Below, in pieces: positions 11,754 through 22,906 of a DNA stretch of 64,000 bases; positions within the stretch are counted from its first letter, which is position 1, and the number at the start of each line of letters is the position of its first letter. The notes below the pieces were generated by a model. That model had not been told where the DNA came from. It made no database searches and saw nothing but the letters and a program-made list of their open reading frames with translations. This DNA comes from Cunninghamia lanceolata (taxonomy: Eukaryota > Streptophyta > Pinopsida > Cupressales > Cupressaceae). Made by a program: the position numbers and the translations under genes. The stretch lies in contig BSBN01001752.1 of the NCBI GenBank assembly GCA_027924645.1, positions 14,030,001 through 14,094,000 of the forward strand, in the 5' to 3' direction.

Positions 11754-14305
11754 AAGGGGGAGAGATCCACACCATGGTTGGCCAATAAGTCAGTCACCTT
11801 AATTTGGTCCTAATAGCAATGCCAATAAGTGACACTAGCAAAGCCCTAACTAATACTTACAGCCTCCTCAAGAAGGGGATTGAGCTTCCAATTTGGACAC
11901 CAAGTCTTCTTCAATCCATTTCTCTTGTCTATCACCTTTTCTTTTCACTACTAACTGTTGTGACCAATTCCCAACATCGCCCCATTTGAAGATGGGGACC
12001 CCTTCCCCCTTTTTCTTCTTGGGTTTTAAGTTTGTGATCTTTTTGTCTTTTTGTTTGTGGCATTCAGGCTTCTACTTATTCTCTCGTTGCTTAGCGTGTC
12101 CACTCAGACTTTGGTCTTAATCAACTTTACATTTGTCAATTCTTTCAAATTATGTGAGCTTGGTCCAAGCCTTCGCTTAAGTGCACATTTTAAGTCATCT
12201 TGCAAAGGGTTTTATTTTATTTGATTTGTGGTTCATGTTGCGTGCGAGGAGTTGAGTTTCCAAGTATGCGTTGGGTTTTCGAATATCCATCTAGTCGGGA
12301 TTTTGAGTTAACTGTTCTATCCGGTCACTCTAAGCACATTCTGATATACATTGCTCGCTCAAGTGTTCGCTTTCGTCGCACTTATGCATGAGGGGATAAT
12401 AGGTTCGCCCTTGACATTTTATTACGCTTACTCTTACAAGCAGAAGATCTACACTATGCGTAATATCCTCGGTGGTCCGTTTCATTTAGCATAATTTCAA
12501 AATCATGCGTGGCCTCCTGGAAATACCCGCCTTAAGCGGACTTGCACGGTGCCTTTGTAGTATTTGTTTTTCAAACATTGTTTACAATAAACGGGCCTTG
12601 CAAACTCATAATGCTCGCTTAAATGTATGGGACACGTTGACTTTAATGTCTGTTTGAGAGCAATTCTAGGGTCAGTTTGTAATGAACAAAATCCAAATTG
12701 TGCACGAATCATCTTAGGATCCGCCCAAGCGCATATTCTCCTGAGCTTTGCAATTGGCATTTACATGGGAGTCTTTAATGTCCGCTTGAGCGCCAGCTAA
12801 TCGGAGGCTTGCAATGGAATCTGGGTTTCAGGATATGCGTTGCCACTCTAAGCACCTGCTCGCTATTGTTAGTAGCATTTCAAATGATATTTGAAAAGTC
12901 GCTCCAGGTCCCTCTAAAATAAGATCGACTGTCAGAGCGTAAAAGAGACCTCTCCTCAACTTTAAATTTTTGACTATTATCGGTGTAGGATGTGTTTGAA
13001 TATCTGCTTAGGCGGACTTATGTTGATACATTGAATACTCGTTTTTTTTGGCATCCATGTCACCATCCAATGTCCGCTCAGCGGACTTTTTGATCCCCCT
13101 TGGAAACTTTGTTTTTTCCTGCTCAATGAAAGATGGCCTCAAACATCCGCTTGGGCGGACATTTTCAAACTCCATGGATTGCATTCAAATGTGCTGATTG
13201 TTACTCAATGCATTTAAACCTCTGTTGAGCAAATAAAATTCACGGTTTGTGGCTTACTCGCCGTCTTAAGCGCATTCATTTAAGATGTCCACCAAGCTAC
13301 GCATGCAGCTACTTGATTCTCGCCGGTGCATATCTCTTACTGATTGGATGAGCCCGTTATCGTGCTACAACGTAATTATTCTTCGCAGTATGCATAACGC
13401 TTGAAGATATCCGCTCAGGCGGATTTTTGCGATTCTTTTGCAATCCTTGTGTTATAGTGCGATAGGCCTTAATATCCTCGCCTAAGCGTATCGGTTAAAG
13501 TGTGTTGTGAGCTGAATTCAAATGATTCTCTGGAGCATCCATAAATACGCTCCACCTCATAAGAGTAGTGGTCGATATGTAACGCCAGAGGTTTAAGCTG
13601 TTTGCCCCCTCATTCCATTAAGCTGCTCACCTCTACATCATTAATATTACTTATCAAGCACCCAAGACACTCGCCAGGTGTAATAAGCAATTCGCATTTT
13701 GGAGTTCCTCTTGAGCGTGCATCAGACAGTCATTTCGTGGAGGATAAGTTTTAAACTTTGCATTGAGCATCAAAGTGCCCGCTCAAGGCACGCATCACCA
13801 AGCTATGTGTTAGGACTGAAGTTTTAAGGGAGAGCATTGGGAAGGTCGTGTGCACAATATTGGTTTATTCAAAATGCCCACTCGATTGGTATCCGCCGGA
13901 TTCCCATCACTCTGCAAACTTTGATTTGTTTTAGATAATACAGAAAATTCTCCTCTGCATATCATTTGGTTTTGTAGAAGGGGCGAGAGTATGAACAAAA
14001 GAAGAAAATAGGCTGGATGTGCATTTGGTGCTGGTTGTATTCATGCTCAATTACAAATTGCATGTCAAGGTTTCGATGTGGGCAGATTGGAGTAGCATTT
14101 GTCGATTGAAGTTCTTTAAGTATTGATCGAGTTTTGTTTTCACAGGGATTTGTATTTCTGGCCTTTCTCGAAATAGAACAGGGTAATTCAAAATTCGCAT
14201 ATTCGTTTTATCCCGCATGCACTAGGCGGTGTAATTTGTCTTATGTGCTTGTCTTTTATGCATTGTTCTATCAAACTAATGTCTGGATATTCGTGTAGGT
14301 GAGCA
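11754..14305. other. Non-coding upstream region with dispersed CCGC/GCGG palindromes
   Basis: No convincing gene is present. From about 11959 the text reads TGTTGTGACC..CATCGCCCC..GATGGGGACC, which resembles the first bases of some plant gypsy LTRs. The block may therefore be the long 5' LTR or leader of the element carrying the ORF at 14306; this is an inference. The palindrome set is annotated separately. Confidence 0.4.
12174..13793. repeat. About a dozen dispersed short palindromes, consensus TCCGCTTNRGCGGA
   Basis: Copies or half-copies occur near 12174, 12525, 12613, 12720, 12781, 13003, 13072, 13147, 13262, 13409, 13475 and 13777. The best are GTCCGCTCAGCGGAC (13072-13086; perfect 7-base arms) and ATCCGCTCAGGCGGAT (13409-13424; perfect 6-base arms). 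Spacing is irregular, 60-350 bp, so this is not a simple tandem array. The sequence between copies is unrelated. A binding site for a dimeric protein or a set of small hairpins would both fit. Confidence 0.6.
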
Positions 14306-15685
14306 ATGAGTGCGAAGGATAGACAGGCATTGATGAGGAGCGACATGAAGGGAACGTGGCCAGAAACGAAAATCACGTCAAAATGGCGAAACCTTGGTGA
14401 CACTAATCTCGGGGAGACTAACATGGAGGAAATTCGACAAAATTTATACAAACCCAGCCCTTCAGATCTGATCAAGCGAATGTTGAAAAACAACATTGTG
14501 CAAGCTGCTTCTTTCCCGCCAGCGATGCTGTGTCTAGAACTGATGTTAGAATGCGCCAAGCATTATAATCACGAAAAGAGGTGCATTATGACCAGAGAGG
14601 GCAAAGTACTGGCTTACCTGAGAAAGGAGGTGATCGCAGAAGCTTTTGACATTCCCTCATACAAAACTACTACATTCTGCGACAAGGAGTCTGCCTTACA
14701 ACTTTATTTGGCTGGACTTGAGAAATGTATGGAGGTGATAAACAACAACTGGTTGGTGCAACCAAGACCGCATGTAAGCAGAGTACCGAAGGAGCTTCAT
14801 AAGTCTGACTTCCATCGAGAAATCAACTATATGGTTGTATTTCTGAATCGCATCATAGGCTGCCCGCAATCAGCAAATTTCGAGCCTTGGATGTTCTTCT
14901 TCATCGAAGAGATCATGAGGGAAGAGGATGATAGATTGGGCTAAAATGATCAGCAGTAATATCGACGATCAGTTGAAGGGTTTGCAGGAGACAAAAACAT
15001 TTTATATGAGTTCATATGTCATATATATGCTTGCCAGAAACGAAAGATACCCAGGACTGAACTGCAAGGGGAGAGTTGGAAACAGAGATGGACAGTTCAA
15101 AGTTTATGACTGCTACCCTCAGCTGCACTTGCAGGCTATATCCCATTATAGAAGGTTTAATGATGCCTTTTCCATGCATATTGTCAGATTGTTGCAAGGC
15201 AACACATGCAAGAGATTGTCGAAGGAGGCCATGAACTTCATAGCTAAATACAAAAAGTGATTTATTTAGTTTCCAAGATTCACATACATCCGTGTGGAGG
15301 GCTTCTCATCATTACCGTACAAGTTGCCTAGATACCCCACTGACAGAATGGTGTTGTTGGAGGTTACAAGACAGCTGATTGCATTCGACATAGTTCAGAG
15401 AAAGAGGAAAAAGACCACAACAAAGTTTCCAATCGGCATCGGGAGGCTTGAGACTTGCATGTCATTGCAAGCAGCTGAAAATTTAGAGATAGAGTTGCAA
15501 GCTTACAACTTGGTGTGCCATAATGATGCAGGCAACAACTTTGATCCATTTGGCACAATCAGACAGAAATTTGGGAGCAAATACGAGCACAGACCACAGC
15601 TTGAGGATCATTGGATGGATGCATATGATGACATAGAAATAAGAAAGAAAGGTTGCTACCGATTGTCTTTAGATTTGGTCAGAGC
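14306..15685 (+). pseudogene. Decayed unknown ORF, 5' part (upstream of hAT insertion)
   Basis: This is a long, clearly once-coding region of which I do not recognise the product. It starts MSAKDRQALM at 14306, right after a CAG/GTGAG-like context, and runs about 460 codons to the transposon edge. It is a soluble mixed alpha-rich sequence. The piece near 14580-14720 (REGKVLAYLRKEVIAEAFDIP) loosely recalls the N-terminal domain of plant transposon-associated ORFs, which I cannot verify. Breaks are a frameshift at about 14930-14944 and in-frame TGA (15258-15260) and TAG (15267-15269), which would be Trp and Gln codons before single transitions. The frame runs straight into the target duplication of the hAT element and resumes on the other side (19637). 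It could be a retroelement-encoded ORF, given the LTR-like block after 21447. Confidence 0.65.
15678..15685. repeat. Left 8-bp target site duplication of hAT1 (GTCAGAGC)
   Basis: GTCAGAGC here is repeated exactly at 19637-19644. Eight-base duplications are diagnostic of hAT-superfamily transposition. Confidence 0.93.
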
Positions 15686-15699
15686 CATAAATGCATGAC

Positions 15700-15845
15700 T
15701 CGCCATATACTCGCCGAGTTTTGAAAAACTCGTGAGTTTTTTCAGGCGACGAGTTTTTCAAGCAAAAACTCGCCAAAAAAAAAAAACGAGTTTTTTCTGA
15801 AAAATTCACCAAAAACTCGCGAGTTCGCAGAGAAAACTCGGCCAG
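15700..15845. repeat. Subterminal ACTCGC repeats of hAT1, left side
   Basis: Multiple direct and inverted copies of ACTCGC/GCGAG(T) lie between the left terminal repeat and the transcribed region, including ACTCGCCGAGT and ACTCGCGAGT palindromes. The right end (19549-19630) has the same words. These are the expected transposase-recognition sites. Confidence 0.8.
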
Positions 15846-16474
15846 CGGGAAAAAGTGATTTCGGCGGCGTTTTAAGTGTTATTTTTGACTCATTTTTGGT
15901 CATTCTACTTGCTCCAAACTAGAAAAAAACTCCTCCAAACCATTTTACACCTATTTGCAGTAATTTGGCATCGATCGAACAAGATTTTGAGGCGGATTCG
16001 AATCAAATTTGAAAGACAAATCAGATTTCCAGGTAGGTTTTTGTTTTTTTTCTCTCTTTCTTTTTTTGAAATTTCTTCATTTTTGAAGCATCTAAGTTTA
16101 AAAAACATCATGAATGTAGTAGTTTGCATTTTTTCTGATTTTTTCATTTTTTTCACATTTTTTTCATTTTTTTTCATTTTTCTTTGTTCTTCTTATTTCA
16201 ATCCAATTTTTTTTTGTTTAAGTCTTAGATTAGTTTGCATTTTTAGTAATTTAGAGTAATTTGTTTATTTCTTCATTGTTTTCATATTTTTTCCAAACCC
16301 TAGTTAATTTTTTTTTGTTGAATCCATGTTTTTTTGGAACAAAATGTTTAACTTTAGAATTTTACATTAGTTTAAATTTAATCTATCAAGTAGAAATCTA
16401 ATTTAGGTTGTTTTTTAATTTTCTATTAAAAAACTAACTTGTGCTTTCTCTTTGTATGTGCAGGTTAATTTATA

Positions 16475-19123
16475 ATGGCAGATAGAGATGCTTCTATATC
16501 CGGTTCAGCCTTAGGCCCTGTTGCATCATCATCATTTGTAGGCAAACGTCCTCCAAGAGCTAGAGATCCTGCGTGGAAATATGCCTATCTAGGACCGTAC
16601 CCTGGCTCAGTTTTTTGCATCCAATGCCAAAACGTATACCGTGGAGGCATTAACCGCCTCAAATACCATCTTGCAGGCATCAGTCGTCGTGATGTGAAGG
16701 TCTGTACTGGAACCACGGAAGAAATAAAAAGACAAATGAATGCCATACTTGCAGCCACAGAAGAAAGAAAATTACAAAGGGAGAAGGCAAAGGCAGCCAT
16801 GCAAGCATCCATAGCTTCTTCTCAAGGTGCTCCAGTCAACCTTGAGTCGGATGATGATGCACTTCAGGGCATATTGGGCTCTCTTCGTGGTCCACGTAAC
16901 TGAAGGCAGCCCACCACCACTGCGAGCCCTTCATCTACTTCCAGTAGAGCACCAGGATCAGTACCTACACGCACAGTAGATAGTTTTTTTGTGCCTAGAA
17001 ACACACCTGGATCACAAACTTCCTTAGAGGCAACTGGGTGGAATAAAGAGGTGCATGAGCATGCATACATTGCTTGTGCCGATTTTTGGTATTTCAACAA
17101 CATCCCTTTCAATGTCGCAAATTCTCCTTATTGGCATAATTTGGTTACTGCACTGATGGTTGCAGGAAAGGGCTTCAAGGCACCTTCTCGCACAGAATTG
17201 AGTGGGAGGTTAGTTAATTTAATCTTTTACGTTTTAAGTTTTTGATAAATTTATGTTCTTTAATTTATATAAATTTATGATGAATTTAAGCTATTTTTTG
17301 TTTACAAACAAAATTTTTGTACTTAATTTCACTTTGTACTTGTAGGTTGCTTACAAATGCAAGGGATAGGGCAAGGGCAGTGGTGGAAGACCAAAGAAAT
17401 GAATGGAAAAAATATGGCTGCTCTATTCTTTCCGATGGGTGGACGGATGGTAAAAACCGCACCATCATTAATTTTTTGGTAGCTTGCAAGAATGAAGTGG
17501 TGTTCTTGAAATCAGTGGATGCCTCCAACATAGTGAAAAATGCAGAAAATTTGGCTAAAATGTTGGAGCAAGTTTGCATGGAGGTTGGGATTGAAAATGT
17601 TGTGCAAATAATTACTGACAATGTAGCAGCATATGTGGCAGCTGGTAGAATCCTCCAAGAGAGACACCACACAATTTTTTGGACACCTTGTGCAGCACAT
17701 GTCCTTGACCTTCTTTTGGAGGACATAGGCAAGCTTGATTGGGTCACACCGATTGTAGAGGATGCAAGGAGGATCACAAAATTTATCTACAATCACCCTT
17801 GGGTTCTTCACATGATGAGGGATTACACCCAAGGGAAAGAGTTGGTGAGATCCGGTGTGACAAGGTTTGCAACGGTTTTCTTAACGTTGCAAAGCATTCT
17901 TGGTGCATTGGGGGCTTTGAAACAAATGTTTGTGTGCCCAAAATGGATAGAATCATCTTATGCGAAGAAGCCAGAAGGAGACAAGGTTGCATGCATTATC
18001 TTTGACAAAATATTTGTAGAAAGAACTACAGAGATTGTGAAGGTAACTTCAAAACTTCGAATTTAAATTCAAATTGAATATTTATTTATTTTTAATATGT
18101 CTTTCATTGTAAATTAGTACCTTTAATCTTTTTGCATTTTTATATTGTAGGTGTCAGAGCCCTTGGTTAGAGTCCTCCGCTTGGTAGATGGGGATAAAAC
18201 CCCAATGGGGTATCTTTATGAGGCCATGGATAGGGCCAAGGAAGCTATTAAAACTTATTATAAGGGGGACAGCCTCAAATTTGATCCCATATGGGAGATT
18301 ATTGATAGGAGGTGGAATAATCAACTCCACCAACCCATCCATGCAGCAGGGTACTTTTTGAACCCCTGTTTCTTCCATTTAGGCACCTTCTCAGATCCTA
18401 CTGGAGAGGTTATGGAGGGCCTCACTTCTTGCATTCAGAGGATGACACCCCAGGCTAAGGTGGCAGACCTCATTGTTGATGAATTGCAAGCTTATAGGGA
18501 AAGAAGGGGTAGGCTCTTTTCTTCAGACCTGGCTACACGAGCAATAAACAATCAGTCACCAGGTATAAAATTTCAAATTTACAAGTTACAAACTTACAAG
18601 TTACAACTATTGATAATTTGATATTTAATATGTTTTGAACTTTTCACTTTCTTTTCTAAGTTTCTAACTCTTCAATATTTTTTTTGTAAAGGTTTGGTGG
18701 ACAAATTGGGGTGGAAATACCCCAAATCTCCAGAGATTTGCCCTCCGTGTCTTATGCCAACCATGTAGTTCATCCAATTGTGAGCGCAACTGGAGCTTAT
18801 TTCAGGCCATCCACACAAAGAAGAGGAACAAGCTAGCTCAGAAACGCCTCAATGACCTTGTCTATGTGCAATATAATCTTCGGCTGCGCAAAAGAAGGGT
18901 AGAGGAAATATCAGATGATCCAATTGATTTGGATCAGATAGATCCTTACAACGATTGGACAGGGCAGGATGAGCAGCCTTCATTGTTTTCTAATGATGAG
19001 ATCTATGATTTGGAGAGACAGGCAATGGAGGAGGGGGCTGCCGTTGGAATCGATGGATTGGGATTCTCATTGGATGACATTGAGGATGAGGAGGATGAGG
19101 ATGAGGAGGATGAGGAGAGTTAG
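16475..19123 (+). pseudogene. hAT transposase with four exons, one or more nonsense codons
   Basis: Predicted exons are 16475-17208, 17346-18042, 18151-18562 and 18692-19123, with GT...AG introns; a 5'-UTR intron at about 16033-16463 is likely. Exon 1 encodes a BED-type zinc finger (FCIQCQNVYRGGINRLKYHL). Exon 2 has the DUF659/RNase H-like core with the expected acidic motifs (SDGWTDG, IITDNVAAY) and a WTPCAAHVLDLLLEDI block. Exon 4 has the hATC dimerisation domain (TPNLQRFALRVL, CERNWSLF, RLNDLVYVQYNLRLR) and an acidic tail. Defects: TGA at 16901-16903 interrupts exon 1 in frame and is a likely CGA-to-TGA change. The exon 3/4 phases differ by one base, so a small indel or an unusual junction is needed. 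The TAG at 19121-19123 may also be secondary, because the same frame stays open into a basic GKGKGKGKRK stretch. It is otherwise the best preserved transposase here. Confidence 0.88.
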
Positions 19124-19636
19124 GAGACATTGCCACTAGGACCACTACTAGCATCTACATCCAGGATGGAGGTTGAGCCACGATTTGTCATGCCGAGGAG
19201 GGAGGAGCCACAGCAGATTCCTAGGACTAGACCTAGTTCTACCACTCCCCTAGTTTTTAGTAGACTTGGGAAGGGGAAGGGGAAGGGGAAGAGGAAGATG
19301 TATTTAGTATTTACTTTCAGTTTCAGTTTTACAAAAACAATTTGCTATTTCCATTTTGTTTTAGACTATCAGTATCAGCGCATTCCTCATGAGGATGCCA
19401 TTTTGTATCCAATTTACTTTGAAATCAATCAAATACAACTAGACTCAGCTTGTTTCTCATTTATTGACTTGTTGGATGCATCTAATCATTGAATTTTGCA
19501 AAAAAAATGTGTTTTTAATGAAATTTAAACAATTTTTTTAAGTTGCCAAGTTTTTTCGAGTTTTTTGCCGAGTTTTTGCCGAGTCGAATTTTTCAGGCTT
19601 GGCGGGTTTTTGCTTTTCGCGAGTTTTTCAACTATG

Positions 19637-21447
19637 GTCAGAGCAACAAGAGTGATCAACATTCCAGATCAGCTTGAGGAGAATCACAAAAGACTTTCAC
19701 AGAGTTTGTATGATCAAGAGAAAGACAAGCCTTTCGCTATCAACTGGTCAGAACAGGAAGTCACGCGCAACGATGATTTGATGATGCCAATTGTAACACA
19801 TACAAGAAAGTATGTAGACTTCCAAATTTGAAAACTTCAGGAGAAAAATGTCCAATTTACTTACAACTTGATGTGAGGAGTTAGTGTACATCAGTCCAAG
19901 GATACTTCAAGTAGCGAGTCAAGCAGTGACTCCGATGATTCCGGTGATTCAGAAGGTGAAGGTGCTGATCCGTATGAAAATATTCAGCCAAGTAAGAAGG
20001 CAAAGACTGATGATCAAAAGGCAGCTAGTGCATCTTCAAGGCAAGGGGGTAATAGTATAATCAATATTGAGGAAGATGAAGTAAGACATGATGAACAGGC
20101 AGCTTTAGAAGTACAAACTGATCAAGGCATCAAACAAGGTAATCAGATTGATGAAGCTATGTCAAAATCATCTACGGAGGAAGAAGTGGTCATGATAGAA
20201 GTAGAAGCTAAAAATCAAAATGACAAGGAGTTGTATGAGTTTGATGAAGAGGCTCTTCCTACTGTCCAGCTGAAGGGAGTTCAAGAAGAAAGTCAGGAGG
20301 ACTTGTCCGATCTGCCTGAGTAGCTAAGGGATCGGGTCACGGAGAAGTCTGTTATTGAAAGGGAACCCATCCTAAGTTTGGAAGACTTGCTGAGCAGAGC
20401 CAAAACTGACAAAGGAAAGCAGAAAATTACTAAATTCTCAAAGATCACAAGAGGCAGCTCGGGGTCAAGGCAAGTACATATTGCTGTCCCAAAAATAGTA
20501 TAGAAGCAGATGACGATGTCCCAGGTAGATATGACATCAATACTTTTGATTTGGGACCGGCCACAATAGAGCAAGAAATAGAGGAGTTAGAAGATTCGGT
20601 TGTAGTCATCAAAGAAAGATTACGAAAGGAACAGGAACAGAGGATCCAGTTGGAGAGGGATAACTTGGCTTTTCAGCACTATATTCAGTAGTTGATGAGG
20701 CTAGTAAGCCAAGCTAAAGAGATGGTTGCACCACTTGTGTTGCTTTCACAAGAGTCTGTGGCACATTTGCAAGAAATGAGGTCCTCATCTCAAGTATTGC
20801 AGGATTGGGCAGCAGATTTCAAGATCAAAGCCGATGGGTTCATTGATGAAATTGTGAAGTTGTACAAGGAGGCTTCTTCAATATTTGACAGAGAATATTT
20901 TGATTACTTGTGCAGAATTCAGAAATGTAAGAGAAGAAGTTATGCCTTAGTTGAAAAGGCTGATTTATACTCCAAGTGCCACATTGTTGGATGGAGTGGT
21001 TGAACAAGGTTCAACATATAATTTCCATTCCTGGTATTGTGCACTCAGCATAAAGGAGCAAGTTCTGGGAAAGATTGAGAGTGACAGCACTTGAACAAGA
21101 GAGGCACTTCGGGAAATTCAAAACAAAATACTTGTTTCTGTAAACTAGTAGTTGATTCCAATGGAGAGATTGATGGATACTTGCTGAAAGATAAGATGCA
21201 TACAAAGTATTTTCAGCATCCACAGGTGGTTTCCAGGGAGTTGTTGAATGATATTTGCACACTTTACACTTTCATGGGCATGTTTCAGACATCCATGGCT
21301 GGTTGGGAGATGACAGTCGTCAAATGCACAGAGCTGCAAATCATAGAGTGCACCATTCAAGCTCTGCCAAGTGTCCCTATGGAGGAGGTTACATGTGTCA
21401 TGACTAAATTTGTGGAATTTACCACAAAAAGGAAAAGTCATAAATGA
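19637..21447 (+). pseudogene. Decayed unknown ORF, 3' part (downstream of hAT insertion)
   Basis: This is the continuation of the ORF at 14306. Removing hAT1 and one GTCAGAGC copy joins ..LDLVRA to TRVINIPDQLEENH in the same frame. After about 60 codons comes a Ser/Asp/Glu-rich, probably disordered region (19890-20320), then a Lys-rich stretch. A long coiled-coil-like segment follows (20575-20700; IEELEDSVVVIKERLRKEQE) and then a C-terminal part to 21447. Stops at 19829 (TGA), 19874 (TGA), 20321 (TAG) and 20689 (TAG) each look like a single transition from Trp or Gln. Frameshifts occur near 20490, 21001 and 21145. The product is not recognised; total coding potential is about 1,060 codons. 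Confidence 0.6.
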
Positions 21448-22440
21448 GGGTACTCCACTTAGTGGGTGTATCATAAATGCAAGGTCTAATTTTAGTAAAT
21501 TTTGTAACCACTTGCCTACGTGGCACAATAAGGGCCCTCGGTTTCGAGATTTAATCTTGGCCATCCATTGAATTTTGAGGCCTATATAAGCCCATTTTGC
21601 TCTCATTTGTAAGGGGGGAATGCTCTAAGAAATTGTTGCTCAAGACTCTGCTGAAATAAATACAAATTCATTGCTGAAATTTTCATGGTGATTTGTGTTG
21701 TTTCAAATGATTGCATGGTTTCGAAGTGTTCACTCATAGTTTAGTTTGTTTTCAGCAATTTAGTTTTATGTTTCATGGAAGTTGTTGCTGTTGATTCATG
21801 TTTGGAGTCTCCATAGTTCATACCATTTATAATTTGTCGATGGCAGATTGTAGTGCATGGTTAGTTTGAATCTTATCTGAACTTAACTTCAATTACTTTG
21901 TGTTCATTTACCTTTATGTGCAGAAGTAATCTGAAAATCTTATTTTTCCTTAGAAGATTGCATCACCTTTGCGTAGTTGTTACCTTATGGCGAAGCAAAG
22001 TGTGGTTGAGATTTCGGGGAATCAGTGGTGATTGCTTGCATTTAGATTAGAGTCTTCTAAACCCATTTCCTTTTGCATTTTCTTTAAAATCCTGTTAGAT
22101 TTAGATTAAAGAGCTTTCGCTGTCATATCTTAAGTTGTCATATTGTTAGACCTTCGAAGAAGCTATGTTACATGATATCCAAGAGAAACAAGTTTCTTAT
22201 TGTTGAACATTTACATAAGTCCCTTTGTGTCAAACAGTAATTCACATCCTACTGCTAAGTTATCCCAAGTCGCAACACCAAAAGTAACTAATCAAGAACT
22301 TTGGAGTCTACTCATCTGATCACTTAGCTTAGCATTTGAGGGATTTTGTTCAAGAGAGGATAGAGTACACCAGTATTTTATTCTGTGTTGTATGTGCAAG
22401 GAAAACACATCAACACTAACCCATTAATGGGAGAGTTTGT
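21448..22440 (+). promoter_or_regulatory. LTR-like block with TATA box and poly(A) signal after the unknown ORF
   Basis: A TATA box (CCTATATAAGCC, about 21579-21590) is followed about 65 bp later by AATAAA (21655-21660), the tight promoter/poly(A) arrangement of a retrotransposon LTR R region. No coding frame follows. If it is a 3' LTR, the 14306-21447 ORF would be a retroelement ORF rather than a host gene. I did not find a matching 5' copy, so this is an inference. Confidence 0.4.
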
Positions 22441-22551
22441 CAAGTTTTGAATTTAAGCACTTCTTAATTTGTTGATTTTTTGCTGAGTCGCCAAGTTTGA
22501 GTCAAAATCGTGTCTGGCAAGTTTTGCCTAGTTGCTAGTTTTCAAACTATC
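22441..22551 (+). mobile_element. hAT 3'-terminal remnant
   Basis: GAGTCGCCAAGTTTGAGTC followed by AGTTTTCAAACTATC matches the right subterminal and terminal pattern of hAT1 (GAGTTTTTCAACTATG). Only the end is recognisable; no transposase precedes it. Confidence 0.5.
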
Positions 22552-22898
22552 ATTTGACTCCCATTATCTTGCTTATCTCTCAAAAGAAGTAAATCAAACC
22601 TACCACTAGCATTCATCAATCTTTTGGCTTGTTTGGCTCTTAGCAAAGATTTTTTTTATTTACTTTCATACGGCTAGATGATTAACTTTCTTTATCTATG
22701 AGCAAATGATACTTGTGTGTGCTTCTCATGAAGATGGCATCATTCACATACATGTATGGGCTGCCAAAACACCACAAATATCAAGAGGAATAATCTCTAC
22801 TACAACTTAATTGTAGTTCTTTTTTATACCGAACTTGACTTTGCATTGTTTGGTAACCTCTTATTCCACTCCTTGCTCATAAGTAACCAACCTAGATA

Positions 22899-22906
22899 TA
22901 CCTGCC
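22899..22906. repeat. Left target duplication of the 846-bp hAT-like element (TACCTGCC)
   Basis: It pairs with TACCTACC at 23753-23760; the two differ at one base. The 8-bp length fits the hAT superfamily. Confidence 0.7.

Larger units (their letters stand above)
15686..19636 (+). mobile_element. hAT transposon hAT1, complete, 3951 bp
   Basis: The left end is CATAAATGCATGACTCGCC. The right end, reverse-complemented, is CATAGTTGAAAAACTCGCG, so the terminal inverted repeats match as CATA..TG.A..ACTCGC. Both ends sit directly inside perfect GTCAGAGC duplications. The first and last about 150 bp are packed with ACTCGC/GCGAGT subterminal repeats (15700-15845 and 19549-19630), typical transposase-binding regions of hAT elements. 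The inside encodes a BED-finger/DUF659/hATC transposase with introns (16475-19123). The insertion splits the unknown ORF at 14306-21447. Confidence 0.93.

Noticed and set aside
11454..11813. 119-codon ORF with an EYEYEHEHE tract
   Set aside because: It reads through a GAATAT/GAACAT microsatellite inside an LTR end.
16023..16260. Phe-rich ORFs on both strands in the hAT1 leader
   Set aside because: They come from T/A homopolymer runs in a probable 5'-UTR intron.
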